From Ochotona curzoniae (Eukaryota > Chordata > Mammalia > Lagomorpha > Ochotonidae), in the NCBI RefSeq assembly GCF_017591425.1, contig NW_024464918.1, positions 27,370,001-27,434,000 of the forward strand: DNA of 64,000 bases, written 5' to 3'. Below the pieces are notes generated by a model. The model worked only from the letters and a program-made list of their open reading frames with translations. It had not been told where the DNA came from and ran no database searches. Position numbers and translations under genes: made by a program. Below, piece after piece: positions 10,321 through 22,066 of this stretch. How positions within the stretch are numbered: the stretch's first letter is position 1; each line of letters begins with the position of its first letter.

Positions 10321-11340
10321 AAACCCCTACTCCTGAAGCTGTGTGAATGGACATCAGTTGCAAGGGCACCACATCAGAGAACCGCGGGCCAGGTGTGGGA
10401 GGATGGGCACCGCAGGCCAGAATCGGCAGCGGGGCCAGAGCAGGAGCGCAGTAGAATGCTCCCCAAGGCGAGAGGAAAAGGTTTTGGGGAGTCTGGTGTT
10501 TGACCTGGGGCAGAGTGGCATCGGATTTTCATCTACAGCCCAGCAGGGAAACTGCGGTGTGACAGGCTGACTTCATCCTCCCGGGCCTTATAGTAATTGA
10601 GCAATACTTTCTCAGACAAGTCGCAGACGTGCAGTTCCGGGTGCCAGGAGTTCCCTGGGGTGGCTTCTTGGTTTGGTTTGTTTTATTTGTTGGGGGAGAA
10701 GGGTGGCTTCTTGGGAGTCTTCCTGCCCCAGGCTTCCCAAGTGCCTTAACACTGTGCCAGGGCGGCCTCTTCTCAAAGGGATGGCCGCAGGTCAGAGAGT
10801 CGGAGACCGACAGCCATGCTTGGTTCTCGGGAGGCAGCCCTGCAGAACAGAAGCCCCGGGGACCAAGTGGCGGGTATGGGCCTAGGTGCCCATGTGAAAT
10901 GGAGTGGACACTAGCTGGTGCTGCCTGCTCTCAGAACTGCCACCTTCCCTCCCGTGATCTCGGGACTTGAGAGCTGCCCAGCCCCAAGTGTCCCAGGCTT
11001 AGCAAGGCTGGCAGCTGTTGTGCTGGCATGGGGAGGTCAGATCAGGGACTTCCTTTAGATGGGCAACTCTAGGAAGCTGGGCTGGTTGCCAGGAGCAGGT
11101 GAGAGCAGCACAGCGCCAGGCGCCTAGATGGGGCCTTACCGCCTCTCCCCTTTGCTCAGTCTGGTGGTACAAGGTAGAGCGGCTGGGTGGACAGCTGGTT
11201 TGTCACTGTGGAGGGACAACCCAGCAGTGCAGTTCCACCCCCACCAGCAGACTCAGGGAGGCCCCGTGCCTCCAGTGTGCCACTGGCTTGAGGCTTGAGA
11301 GTAATTTCAACAAAAGCAGCTCAGGTAGATAGTGAAACTT

Positions 11341-11346
11341 TTTATT
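11341..11346 (-). terminator. Probable ARL10 polyadenylation signal
   Basis: AATAAA on the minus strand about 1.94 kb beyond the ARL10 stop. It is the best candidate end of a long 3' UTR (13288 to about 11320). The interval is free of SINEs, which fits an exonic, constrained sequence. Confidence 0.6.
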
Positions 11347-13288
11347 CTTCCAAGTTTACCTCCCCTTGTTGGGGACTTAGAAAATTGTACAACATAATGG
11401 TATTCATTAGACAAAGGCAGGTTTCCATTAGGAAAAAGGGTCCCGTTCCGTAAGGAATGCTGGTTCCCAAGGTAACCCTCGGACACAGGAGAACAAGGCA
11501 GAAGTCACCCAACAAGGCTGCCCACCCTTCGGAGGACACAAGGAAAAGCTGGCCGCGAAAAAGTCTCACTACTCTAAAAATCCAAGTCATTCTCTTAAAC
11601 ATGTCATAGAAAAGCAGAATACCCACTTCTGGCTGCGGAAAGTGAACTGGCAAGAGCCATGCCATGTGCTGTACCGACAGCCCACTCCCAGGGCACACTC
11701 CCCGTCTGCATTGCACAACTGCTCACCCCACCCCACCCCTGCACCTCCCAGCACTGGCCGCGGTATGGAACTGATGCATGCTGGGCCAGCGGTCAGTGGA
11801 ACGCCGTCCACCCTCAGAAAGCAATGCAGTGGGCCAGCTTGTCCTCAAGGAACATCCCACTTGCTGTGCCCGATTTACTCAGGCACCACAGAAGGCTCCT
11901 TCTGCCTGCACCCACGAGAACTGTCGCCGCCACACTGGCCTTCCGCCGAGCGCAGGAGTGATGGGATGTGCATGGACAGAACCCCAGGAATTCAGTCCAA
12001 CTCGGCCTTCAATGGAGGGGCTTGCACGGGTCCAAAACAGCTAGTCCACCCTGCTGGCGGCCTGCTACCTGTGGACTGGAGTCACAGGATTGGAGCAGCA
12101 TTTGCACGCTTTGGGACATAATGGACATTTTCTCTCCCAAGGTCATTGCTGATCCAACAAGCGTACCTCTTAGTCGGGACTGTTCATGTGAACAGGTGTG
12201 AGACAGTGTGGGATCAACCCAAGCCTACAAGGCCCAGGGGCTTTGGGCAGGCAGCTGGCACTTGCTCTGTCTCTACTGGCATCTGTCGGTTAGCTTATTA
12301 TTATTCATGCTTGCAAACAATTGTCCTCCAAGTCCCACGTTTTCTGTGTCAGCTGGGGCTTGGATAAAACAGCACCTAGAAACAGCACCTGGAATGGCAG
12401 CCCGTTTCCTCTTATAAATAAATAAAGAAAGAAGACATGGCCCCGAGGCCCAGCCCAGCTGAGCCCACACTCCTGCCTCTCCCCTGGACTCCGTGTAAAC
12501 ATGGAACTGGCAGCAGCTTTGTCTCCAGGTAGGGTGGGTGCAAAGGCGGGGTGGCCTCCCCTCACTCCTGTAGCCGGGGAGGCTGGCAGGACCTGCCAGG
12601 CTTTGGCTCAAGGAGAAGCAGGGGAGCTCTCCCAAAAGCTCCCAGCTGGGGCCTTCGGGTTCTTCCTAGCATTGCTGGGAAATACATTTCTTCCAAGTTA
12701 AGGGAAAATGGGAATTCCCTTCCTTGAGCGATGACGGCCCTAGGGCCAGAGAGGCAGAGATGGCAAGAGGAAGGCCACAAGCCACTTGGCAGAGCAGGGA
12801 GGACTGTGGTACGGGACTGGCAGCAAGGGCTCGTTGCACGGCGATGGCCAGAGCCTGCCCGCGGGTGGGAGGGAGGGAAGGCAGGAAGGCAGCAGGAGGG
12901 CGTGGTCTAGAACCAGGAGACCTCCAGGCTCCAGGAGGCCTTCTGACAACCTCTGCTGCTTCTCCCACTGCTGGGACCTGCAAGGTGGGGAGCCTGGAGC
13001 CCAGCGGGCAACTCAAACGGGAGGCTGAGCTGTGTTGGCAACTAGAACGAGCCAGGCACTCTGCTCTCCCAGCGCTGTGCTTCTTCATCGCCCTACTTCA
13101 GCCTCAGGGCCGCAGGAGGGCTTCTCTCTGTGGTTCTTGGCCTTGCTCTTGGCGGAGGGAAAGAAGAAGGGAAAGTGTCCTGGGCTCCCAGGCTCCCGGC
13201 CGAGCTGGTGATGAAGAAGCAGAAACAGCAGCAGCTGACGTGTGGTCCCCAGGGCTGGGTAGGGGGGAGCAGGTGGGTGGGCTCCAGC
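11347..13288 (-). other. Probable ARL10 3' UTR
   Basis: About 1.9 kb of non-coding, SINE-free sequence between the ARL10 stop codon and the nearest downstream AATAAA. Open frames here are short and unlike known proteins. The 3' UTR call is inferred from the absence of repeats and the terminal signal. Confidence 0.5.
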
Positions 13289-16200
13289 CTAGGAGAGAAG
13301 CTCCAGGAGCAGTTTCCAGATGTGCACGGTGCCAGGATTTTCGAAGCTAGGGTCTGCCGGAGCTACACTGGCTGCCAAGAGGAAAACTTCCCGTTGTGTA
13401 TCGACACCTTGCAGGCCCAGCTCCTGCTGCAGCTCCACCACGCTCATGGCCTCGCTCAGGTCCTGGAGTGAAATACAGCAGCTGGTCTAGAGTTGTAACA
13501 GCCCACAGCATGCTCCTCCCAGCCCGTCCCGGTGAGACAGACCATCTTTGGCTGTCTCAGAAACCCTGTTAACAGAGGGCTGCCTCAGGACGGTCCCTCC
13601 AGGCTCCAGACCCTCCTTATCTCTGACTTTCACCTCTTTTTGGAGGTGAGCTCTCGAAGCCACAGTGGCCACGAGTAAATGCAAAATGGGGATGGTTCCC
13701 CTTGTAGGACTTTGTAGGGTCAACAGAAGCCCAGGAAGAAATGCTAGTCAAAACCACATCTGGGGCCCAGCACTGTGGCTTAGCAGCTAAAGTCCTCATC
13801 TTGAATGTGCCGGGATCCCATATGGGCACTGGTTCTAATCCCATCCAGCTCCCTGCTTGTGGCCTGGGAAAGCAGTGGAGGATGGTCCAAAGCCTTGGGA
13901 CCCTGCACCCTGGCTCCTGGCTTCGGATCGGCACAGCACTGGCTGTTGTTGTCAATTGGGGAGTGAATCATCGGACGGAAGATCTTCCTCTCTATTTCTC
14001 CTCCCTGTACATCAGCCTTTCCAATAAAAATAAATAAATCATTAAAAAACCCACCACATCTGACATATATCTGATACTTTCTCCTCTCTGCAGAGGAAGG
14101 CAGGCAGAGGAACAGGAAGGAGCACAGACAAGGTGGACCTTAACCGAACTCCCAGGGCGACACCCAGGCCTCTGCGAGCAGCCGACCAACTCGGCTGGGG
14201 CTAGGCTCCTGTGACACTCACCTGCTTGTTAGCCACCACGACGACAGGCAGGTCAGGGTCCTTGTCCAGCAGCTTGTGTAGTTCCTGACGGGCCCAGGGC
14301 AGCCGCAGCCGGTCTGCCGAGTCCACCATGAACACCAGCACGTCCACCTCGTTCACAAACTCCTTCCAGTAGAAGCGCAGGTTTTGGTTGCCACCAACTG
14401 GGGAGAGGCCAGGGCCGGCTCAGGGCTCTGCTGCGACCTGGCTCTCGACCCACAGTCCCAACCACAACCTACTGCCAGCTTCCCAACGTCCCCCAGCCAG
14501 GGGGCAGAAAAAGGACTGCAGGTTCCATGGCCCAGGAGGCCAGGTTTATCTGGGTGTCCTAGGGTGAACTGCTACCTTCCAATGGCATCTTACCTGCTCA
14601 CCCAACAGGTGCCACACCTCAGGTTCCATAAGCAGGGTGCCTTTCAGAGGAATGACATACAGCTGGGTGATGGGGGAACCCTCAGTTCTCTCTCCTGGGC
14701 TGCCTCACTTCTTACCAAGGCCCTAGCTTCCTCTACTCAGCGATGACCATGGTCCGAGGACACCTGGCCTACTGATGATACCCAGCCCTGCTTCAGTCCA
14801 CTTCTCCTAGCCTTCTGGTGTCTTGCACATGCCACTTGAACCTCCCAACACGTGGCTGCCCACAAGAGTCAGCCTGGAGCTCAGGCTTGTGGTCACCCTG
14901 ACACGTGTGGACTCAGAGCCAGAGGCACCCTCCTCTCTGAACCCCTCAAATGGCCGGCACTCAGCAGACGATCATCAAACACTGATGGAGTGCCTGCTAG
15001 ATGCCAACCACTGACCGGGGGCCAGGGATGCAAAGATGAGCTGGGTGTGCAGGGCCTTCTGTCAAGGTGGTCCCTCCCTGGTGGCATGGACAGGGCAGTA
15101 CCAACACCACTCAGTCAAGGAGGAAGCAAGCAGAGAGAAACAGAGATGGGGGCTTTGGATTGGCTGGACTGGAATGGTGTCCCCCGAGGTGGACAGGGGC
15201 TGAGCTTACAAAAACTAAGTGCAGGTAGAGGGGAAGGGCAAGTTCAAGATGCCCTAGAAACAGCTCGAAGGCTGAGGTGGCAGCTGAGGCACCAGAGGAG
15301 GGCGAAGGCAGCAGGGCTGGCCAGCGCTGGGCCACATGGTCCCCAAAGAGCACTGGCAGGTTGGGGAGAGCCTCGTGCGTGATGCAAGAAGGAACACGCT
15401 CTGCTGCCGACTTCGCAAAGAGATCTCTCAGCCTGGAGACAGACGAGGGGTGTCCAGGGAGGAGAGGTCACAGCGCCTGGGCAGGCAGCAAGTGGACAGA
15501 GCCAGCTGCTAACTGCACAGGAGGGGAAGAAAAGCATCACCTGGATGCTGAGCTTACTCCTCCAGGCACTCATCCACGCAGGGCCCCAGGCCAGGCCCTG
15601 CAGGGGACCACAGAGGGGACGGGAAACCCCCAGGCCTGCAGGGAGAGGTGCCTGTGACTCAAGACTCAGCGACCCTCCTCGCATTTTTGATCCTGGAGAC
15701 CTTTAGCTAACAAGCCAACATCCATCCCTGTTTCCTGGGGCTGGGGCTGGGGCGGCAGGGCTATTTTTTTTCTACCAGGCAGAGTTCCCACCTGACCCGA
15801 GCTCTTGCCTCGAGAAGGCAGAGAAAGCTTGCTGAAGGGGTCAGAATCCTGCAGGAGACAGGCTCCCGCTGCGGCCGGGCAGCAGGCAGGCAAGCGCTGA
15901 AGACCACAGCCACAAGTCCACGGGGGCCAGCAGTTGTCACTCAACCCAACCTTTGTGGTCTGACACCTGCTCCTGCAACGCCTTCTCTTGCCAGCTCTGC
16001 TAAACTCCAAGAAGCATAGATCTTGGGCTGGTAGGGAACTCGGACAGACCCCGTATCCCTATGCCCCATTCATCCAGCTCTCCCAAGGGGGCTAACTCAG
16101 AGGCGGCCCAGGGCACACATGATCTAGCGGGAGGCATAGGGCGGCATGGGCAAGCTCTGCCACTCCAGCAGTGCCTAGGGTGGTCCTGGATCTAGCCTGG

Positions 16201-17506
16201 GAGTCAGGCAGGGCGTGAGGTGACAGGCCTGCTTAGAACCAAATCTTGCAAGGCATCAAGGAAAGAAGGATTTTTCAGACCAAGGGAACAGTGGGTGGAG
16301 CAAAGGGCATGTTGAGACAGGCAACATAGCAGGGTCCTTCACGGCTGGGGTGGGAGGGGCGGAGGCAGTCAGGGCGCCAGCTGGGGCGTGGTTTCCTCCC
16401 CCCAGGAAGGAGCTCCTGGCGGGGTGGAGGGAAGGGTGTTGTACTTAAGCTTATTGTCCATGCCCTTGCCGCCTTCAAAAGCTCCAGGCCCCAGGGAATG
16501 GGGGCGTCCACTCACTCTCCAGCAGGTCCACCTGGAAGTCCTTGGTGGGCAGCCGCACCGAGTTGAAGCCCCACGTGGGGATGTGGCCTTCGAGCGGTGG
16601 CTTCCCGGTCAGCACACGCAGGAATGTGCTTTTGCCCGAGCCATCCAGGCCCAGCACCAGCACCTCGCGCTGCTCCAGCTCCTCCAGCGCCGGCTCCTCC
16701 TCCTCGTCTTCGTCCTCGGGCTGCGGGCACAGGGGGCAGGCTGCGAGCGGCCCACGATCCTCCCACCCGACCCTCCCAGAGAGAACATGCCACCTGTGCC
16801 GGCCTTCCACCAGTGCGGGCGCGGGCAGGGCGGCCTGGCTTGGGGCAGTGGGAGGAGTGCTGCCACGGGAAGCCTTGGATTCCACACCCTTCCCACATGC
16901 CAGCTTGTCCGGAGCCACAACTTTTGCAAACTCCCTGGCGCAGGGGTACCCCGAAATCCGAGAAAGGGGTACGCTGGGGTTCCCTCCTGGCCTCCCAGAG
17001 GACTGCACCACCACGTGCACTGCGCAACCGCTGAGCTGGCCTCAGCCGGACCCGGCAATCACTCTTCCCTAGCCGCGCCCTTCCTTCTCTGGCACGGGTT
17101 CGCGGCTGAGTCCCGCCGCATTCGGAGGGCGGCATCACACACCCAAGCACGCTCACCCGGGCCCGGGGTCCGGAGCCCCGCCGCCCACCGCGTGCTCACC
17201 TGCCCCGGGGGCCTGCGTGCTGGGGGCCGCCCAGCGCCCTGTCCCCAGCGCCCTCCCGGCGCTCCGCGTCCCGCGGTGACACCCCGCGGCTGCGCGCGCC
17301 CCCTCGACGGGCCCGATACTCACTTCCCACTCGTCCCATTCGGGGAGGCGGGCCGGCTCGGCGCCCCACCAGGCCTCGCCCTGGTCCCAGCGCCGCTGCC
17401 GCCCGCGGCCGAAGTAGGCCTTCCAGAGGATGAAGAACAGCGAGCCGAGCACGGCCGCCGCGCCACCCAGCGCCAGCACCAAGGGGCCCAGCGGCCGCGG
17501 CGCCAT
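13289..17506 (-). CDS. ARL10: ADP-ribosylation factor-like protein 10
   Basis: Four coding exons, 17506-17324, 16720-16516, 14397-14222 and 13462-13289, encode 245 aa (human about 244). ARL10 is an atypical Arf-family small GTPase. Residues about 8-29 form a hydrophobic membrane-anchor segment in place of the Gly2 myristoylation site of classical Arfs. A Glu/Asp run (63-70) follows. The P-loop is GLDGSGKS (85-92), the switch I Thr is T110 in 'HIPTWGFNS', and the G3 region is 'EIGGN' (129-133) instead of WDxGGQ. NKQD (186-189) is the guanine-specificity motif and is split by the exon 3/4 junction. The C-terminus is '[12 protein letters not shown]'. Replacement of the switch II Gln suggests unusual GTP hydrolysis. 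The start ATG heads exon 1 inside a CpG island. Confidence 0.95.
13762..14050 (+). mobile_element. C-type SINE with target-site duplication, ARL10 intron 3
   Basis: Copy opposite to ARL10, flanked by ACCACATCTG (13753-13762 and 14053-14062). It is internally shortened around 'gcaccctggctcctgg'. Confidence 0.9.
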
Positions 17507-17660
17507 GGGGCCGGGTGCAGGGAGCTGGCGCAGGGTTGCACTGGCCGAGCTCGTCCGGCCGGCCGCCGAAGATGGCCCCACTGCGCCTGCCGCGGCCGCG
17601 CCCACCCACCCAGCCCCGGCCCCGGCACTACAAGCCCCACAATGCACCGCCGCTGTCGCG
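17150..17660 (-). promoter_or_regulatory. ARL10 CpG-island promoter
   Basis: Very CpG-dense sequence covering exon 1, the start of intron 1 and the upstream flank, with no TATA box. An SBS motif lies about 120 bp upstream of the ATG. Confidence 0.7.
17627..17646 (+). promoter_or_regulatory. SBS (ZNF143/THAP11-like) motif upstream of ARL10
   Basis: ACTACAAGCCCCACAATGCA matches the SBS2 consensus (ACTACAAYTCCCAGAATGCA) except near its centre. It lies 121 bp upstream of the ARL10 start codon. Confidence 0.7.
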
Positions 17661-17824
17661 ACAGTCGGCCCGCGACCCCGCCACCGAGGGACCTCCCGCT
17701 CCCCAAGGCCCGGTGCAGGTGACTGGGGGGGCAGACGGGAGAAGGCGCTATCTCCTTACCCCTTGTGGAGTGTCCAAGGTTAGCCCATGGATGTTCTGGG
17801 TTAGCCCTCACAAGCAACCACGTG

Positions 17825-17925
17825 TTGTTGCAAAAGGGGAAACGGAGGCTCAGAGATGAAGTAATCGGCCCAAGGTGGCGCCACAGTGTAGAGTAGCCTG
17901 CGTTCGAATCCTAGCGAGCCACCTC
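17825..17925 (-). mobile_element. MIR SINE fragment
   Basis: Antisense MIR, recognised by 'ggggaaacggaggctcagag', then 'gaagtaatcggcccaaggt' and the reversed B-box 'cgttcgaatcc'. This is an ancient, pan-mammalian element. Confidence 0.75.
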
Positions 17926-18327
17926 CTGTGGACCGCAAGGGAGGAAATCGAAGCAAGAAGGCTGTGGCGTGGCAGAGGCAGGATCCTAACTCCGTTTCTG
18001 AGAGCCTGCTGCCTCTGCCTTCCTCCTGCGTTGCAGGGCTGTGCTACTCTCAGGTGCCAGTCCCACGCGCACTGATGGAGCGGCAGGTGCAGGCTGGAGT
18101 CAGAATGGGAACAACACCACTGGCTGCGACGCTTCCACAGCAGCAAGGAGGACCAGGAGCAAGGGCCTAAGGCACAGCCTTCTGAGACAGAAACGGGGAG
18201 GCAGCCAAGGCAGGCAGTGGGGGCTAGACCCGCCCCTTCTCCTTGGGTTCCAGTCCATCCTCCAATCCTCTCCCCTTTGCTTTTTTGTCTAGGTATCTTT
18301 AAACAACAACAAAAACGACATCTACTG

Positions 18328-18520
18328 CTTCGCTCTTCAAATGACCTCAAATGGCCACAAGGGCCAGAGGCGAGAGCTTCATCTGGGTCTCTCTTGGGGG
18401 TGCAGGAAGCTCAACCACTTGGGTCATCTTCCATCACTTCCCAGCCACGTTAGCAGGGAGCTGGATCAGAAGTGGAGCAGCTGGGACTTGAACTGGTGTT
18501 CATGCACCCATCGCTCTCTT
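18328..18520 (-). mobile_element. C-type SINE, old
   Basis: Antisense copy with 'ttagcagggagctggatcag' and the reversed B-box 'gggacttgaac'. Confidence 0.65.
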
Positions 18521-18537
18521 GCTCTGCACATTCATGG

Positions 18538-18945
18538 CTAGTCGCGATAGCCTACCAGCTAAAATGCTCGACTTTTATGCACCAAGATCCTATATGGGGG
18601 CCCAGCGTGGTGGCCTGGTGGCTAGGGTCCTCGCCCTGAATGCGCCAGGATCCCATATGGGTGCCGGTTCCAATCCCAGCAGCTCTGCTTCCCATCCAGC
18701 TCCCTGCTTTTTTGGCCTGAGAGAGCAGCCGGGGAGAGCTCAAAGCCTTGCGATCCTGCACCTGTGTGGGAGACTTGGAGGAGGTTTCTGGCTCCTGGCT
18801 TCAGATGGGTTCAGCTACAGCTGTTGCAGCCACTTGGGGAGTGAATAATTGGTTGGAAGTTCTTTCTCTCTGTCTCTCTTTCTCTCTGTACATCAGCCTT
18901 TCCAATAAAAATGAATAAATCTTAAAATAAATAAGTAAATAAAAT
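18538..18945 (+). mobile_element. C-type SINE preceded by a 5' SINE fragment
   Basis: A 5'-only fragment (18538-18595, stopping after 'cctatatgggg') is followed by a nearly full-length sense copy (18597-18945) with a long AAAT-rich tail. Confidence 0.8.
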
Positions 18946-19096
18946 AAATAAAGCACATTGCAACCTGGCAGGTGCACTAGTTGAGAGACCCTGCAGGATC
19001 CACTTCATGATGTGGATGGGACTCAGGGCCTCTAAAGAGGAAAGTTAAGCACCCACGAATTAATCTAGAGCTTTGCCATTAGAAAAGACACATACA

Positions 19097-19430
19097 GGGC
19101 CCGGCGGCGTGGCCAAGCGGCTAAAGTCCTCGCCTTGAATGCCCCGGGATCCCATTTGGGCACCGGTTCTAATCCTGGCAGCTCCACTTCCCATCCAGCT
19201 CCCTGCTTGTGGCCTGGGAAAGCAATAGAGGACGGCCCAAGGCTTTGGGACCCTGCACCTGTGTAGGATACCCGGAAGAAGTTCCTGGATCCTGGTTTGG
19301 ATTGGCACAGACCCAGCCGTTGCTCTCACTTAGGGAGTGAATTATTGGATGGAAGATCTTCCTCTCTGTCCTCCTCTCTATATATCTGACTTTGCAATAA
19401 AAATAAATAAATCTTTAGAAAAAAATGAAC
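19097..19430 (+). mobile_element. C-type SINE, young-looking
   Basis: Full-length sense copy close to the local consensus, with B-box 'ggttctaatcc' and an AATAAAAATAAATAAATC tail. Confidence 0.85.
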
Positions 19431-19435
19431 AGGGA

Positions 19436-20990
19436 CTTTTTAAAATATATTTTTATTTTTGATGATATTTACATGGTAGATTAGGGTGATTAGGGTCAAG
19501 GGTTACTGGAAGGTGGGTGAGATCACCATTTCCACATTCTCTTTTCTCCCTTCCTGTATTTGGGGGAGTGGGGGAGAGTAGGGGAGAAGCCACACCCAGC
19601 CTCCCAACCACCTGCACACCCTGGGATGGAGGGCCGCCACCAGGCACCACCCTCGGGTCCCCGATGTGGGGCATCTCTGAGGGTCCTGCTCATGAGGTTG
19701 CGATGGTTCAAACAGTCCTGAATCACTGCTGATCTCGCCACTCCAAGCACGATGAAATCTCTCCAGAATCTGCTGGTTGACCCAGTCCACCTTAGAGTCT
19801 CTGTTTGCCCAGTTGCTCACCGTCGACACTTGGCTGGGGTAGTTGATCGATTTGTCCTGTCATCTATCATGGTACCAAGTGTCCTCTGCAGGCTCCAATG
19901 TGCTGCCAAATTTTCCATGTGCACCTGGGTACGCTGTCCACTGCTCTGTCTGAGCCACTGAGGAGGCTCAGCTCTGATATTTGCACTCCATGTTCAGACC
20001 ATGGAACCCGCAATTCTCTTCATGGTTGGGGTTCTGAGTCCAGCGATTTGGTTGGGGGGATTCCCAAAGAAACTTCATCTGAGGTGATCCCAGTCCTAAT
20101 TTCTGTGTGTGCTTGCAAATGCAGGGTCCGGCACAGTCCATTGCCCCAACCAGCTTATGTACATGCTGGTGGTTGCAACTGCTGGGTCAGTTCTGTGTCC
20201 AGCCGTGTCTTCTACACAAACCAATGGGTGTTGCAGCCCAGCCCGATCCTGCCCACTGCACACTCAGCCTTCATGTATACTAGCGGGAGCTGCAGCCTTG
20301 CTGGAGCGACCCACAATAACCCTTACAAAGCCCGCCCCTTCCCTGGTTTCCATATGTACGGTAGACTGGTCCAGTCTGTCCCGTGTCCCATTCATCTCTC
20401 ATACATGTCAATGGGCATTGTAGCCTGGTTTAATCCAACCACCCCACTCCCACTATCCAGCTCACACATGCTGGCGGGGTGCCACTCTGTCTAGCCATGT
20501 CTGCCCCAGTCCTGATTCTCATGTTCATCAGTGGAAGTGGCAACTCAAGAGGGAGGTGCCCACTGTTCCCCTACTGGATCCACTCTTACTCCCAGATCTT
20601 GCACTCTCCACATGGTTCTGGAATTAAACTTGACAGAATTTGTCCCCTGTGCCAGCATCTGTCAGCTGATGTTACAGCAAAGCCCATCCAACCCACACTC
20701 ACTCTGACTTGTGCATGCACCAGTAGGAACAGTCAACCCAGCCTGGCTTTCCCCTGATCCAGCCCACGTGAGGTCAAAAGGATTGTAGTCCTGCCTGGTC
20801 TGGTCTGCCCCCATTCCAACTCTCATGCTCTCCAGTGGGAGTGGTGGTCCAGCAGGGGAGCCCTCCACAGCTCCTCTACCGGCTTTGCCCCCTTCCCCAC
20901 TGGGTCTCACGTGTCCTGGTTGAGTGCTGCCCACACAGGGACTTAATGTTGGTGATCCTGTAAGCTTTATGTGATTTCCAAAGAGAATAT
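19436..20990 (-). mobile_element. L1 3'-UTR-like block with degenerate tandem repeats
   Basis: The first about 350 bp closely match the block at 32850-33130 (shared words such as 'tctcgccactccaag'), so this is a dispersed family. The poly-T at the low-coordinate edge indicates an antisense element with its 3' tail there. From about 20120 to 20900 it continues as irregular short repeats built on 'catgyacatcagtggkagt...gcaac'. I infer a lagomorph LINE-1 3' UTR, but no ORF2 codons are present to prove it. Confidence 0.5.
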
Positions 20991-21764
20991 CTTAATCCCC
21001 AGTGTTAGGTTTTAAACGCACTTACAGCTATTACGGTTCTTACGTGCAGCTTATTCCCACAGCCAGCTCCTCTTTTTAGGATAAGTTTACTGCCGGCCAA
21101 GATCTCAGATGCAGTGGGGTGCTTTCGGAGTTCCTTTATTCCAACAGGGAGGGAACGGAAGTGGGGCTAGAGAGGAAGAAAGCTAGAAGGGGCACATCTC
21201 CTGCATGGTGGCAGGATGGGGGGGATGCCAGGGCAGGGGAAAGGGACAAGATGGAGGATGACAGGGCAGAGCCGGGTCAAAAGGGAAGGGAAAGGGAAGA
21301 GAAGGGAAGCTGGAGGATTAGCCAGTTGAGCCATGGTGCTGGACCCTTCCCATACTTTCTGTGGCACAGTCTTTGTTTCACCTTTTCCTCTCCTCTCTGA
21401 TGAATCTGCAGTCTCCTGACACCTGCCGTTAGCTGCTGTTAGCAGCTGGATCCATTGGCAGGAGTGACCAAGAGCGGAGCGTGGAGGGTGAACACTGTAT
21501 TCCTGAGCCAGCAGCAGCTGACCAGCGCTGTCCACCCTGTGGCTTCTATTTTTATTACATCTGTTTTGAACTTTGTCCTGCCACTTACGTGCTGTAATAG
21601 CCCCTGTAGCAACAGAGCCACTCCCGAGAGAGGAGACAGGCCCATCAACCAAGGAACCCACTGCTGGGTGCTGCTAATTCCTCTCCAGTGGGGAGCTTGC
21701 CCCTGTGTTCTACAACTAAATAGCGAGCTAAAAGATGCTGACTTTAGAAAAAGATGCATTGATT

Positions 21765-22066
21765 TGTTAGACTGAGAAAGAAGTTTTGCTCAATAATTCA
21801 CTCCCTAAAGGCTTGCATGCTCCTGATGCTAGGAGTTCACTATTCGATATACATCTCCCACGGGGGTGGCAGGGACCCGTGTGCTTGAGCCAACACTCAG
21901 GCTGCGTGGGGAGTGAACCGGTGGATGAAAGATCTTTGGTCTCGCCTCTGTCCCTCCTTCTCTCTGTAAATCTGCCTTCCCAATAAAATGAAATCAATCT
22001 TTTTCTTAAAAAGACCTGACTTGTGCAAGGTGAGGATTTAGCCACTGAGCCATATTGCTGGGCCCA
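21765..22066. mobile_element. Composite of C-type SINE fragments
   Basis: Three pieces in alternating orientation: antisense 21765-21900, a sense 3' half 21901-22010 ('gggagtgaaccggtggatg' to 'aataaaatgaaatc'), and the antisense 5' end 22012-22064 ('gccactgagccatattgctgggccc'). This is probably a nested insertion followed by deletion. Confidence 0.6.

Larger units (their letters stand above)
8121..11340. other. NOP16-ARL10 intergenic spacer
   Basis: About 3.2 kb between the NOP16 and ARL10 3' ends, which are convergent. It holds four SINE copies (listed) and otherwise unique sequence. I see no exon, conserved peptide or RNA gene. The parts at 8800-9400 and 10320-11340 are single-copy as far as can be judged by eye. 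Confidence 0.7.

Noticed and set aside
16388..17722. 444-codon plus-strand open frame
   Set aside because: It is the antisense shadow of ARL10 exons 1-2 and the CpG island. GC-rich sequence lacks stops, and the conserved protein is on the other strand.
21089..21620. Second LTR candidate with a minus-strand AATAAA near 21140
   Set aside because: The termini are not matched TG...CA, I found no target duplication, and part of the interval reads like a SINE head. The evidence is insufficient.
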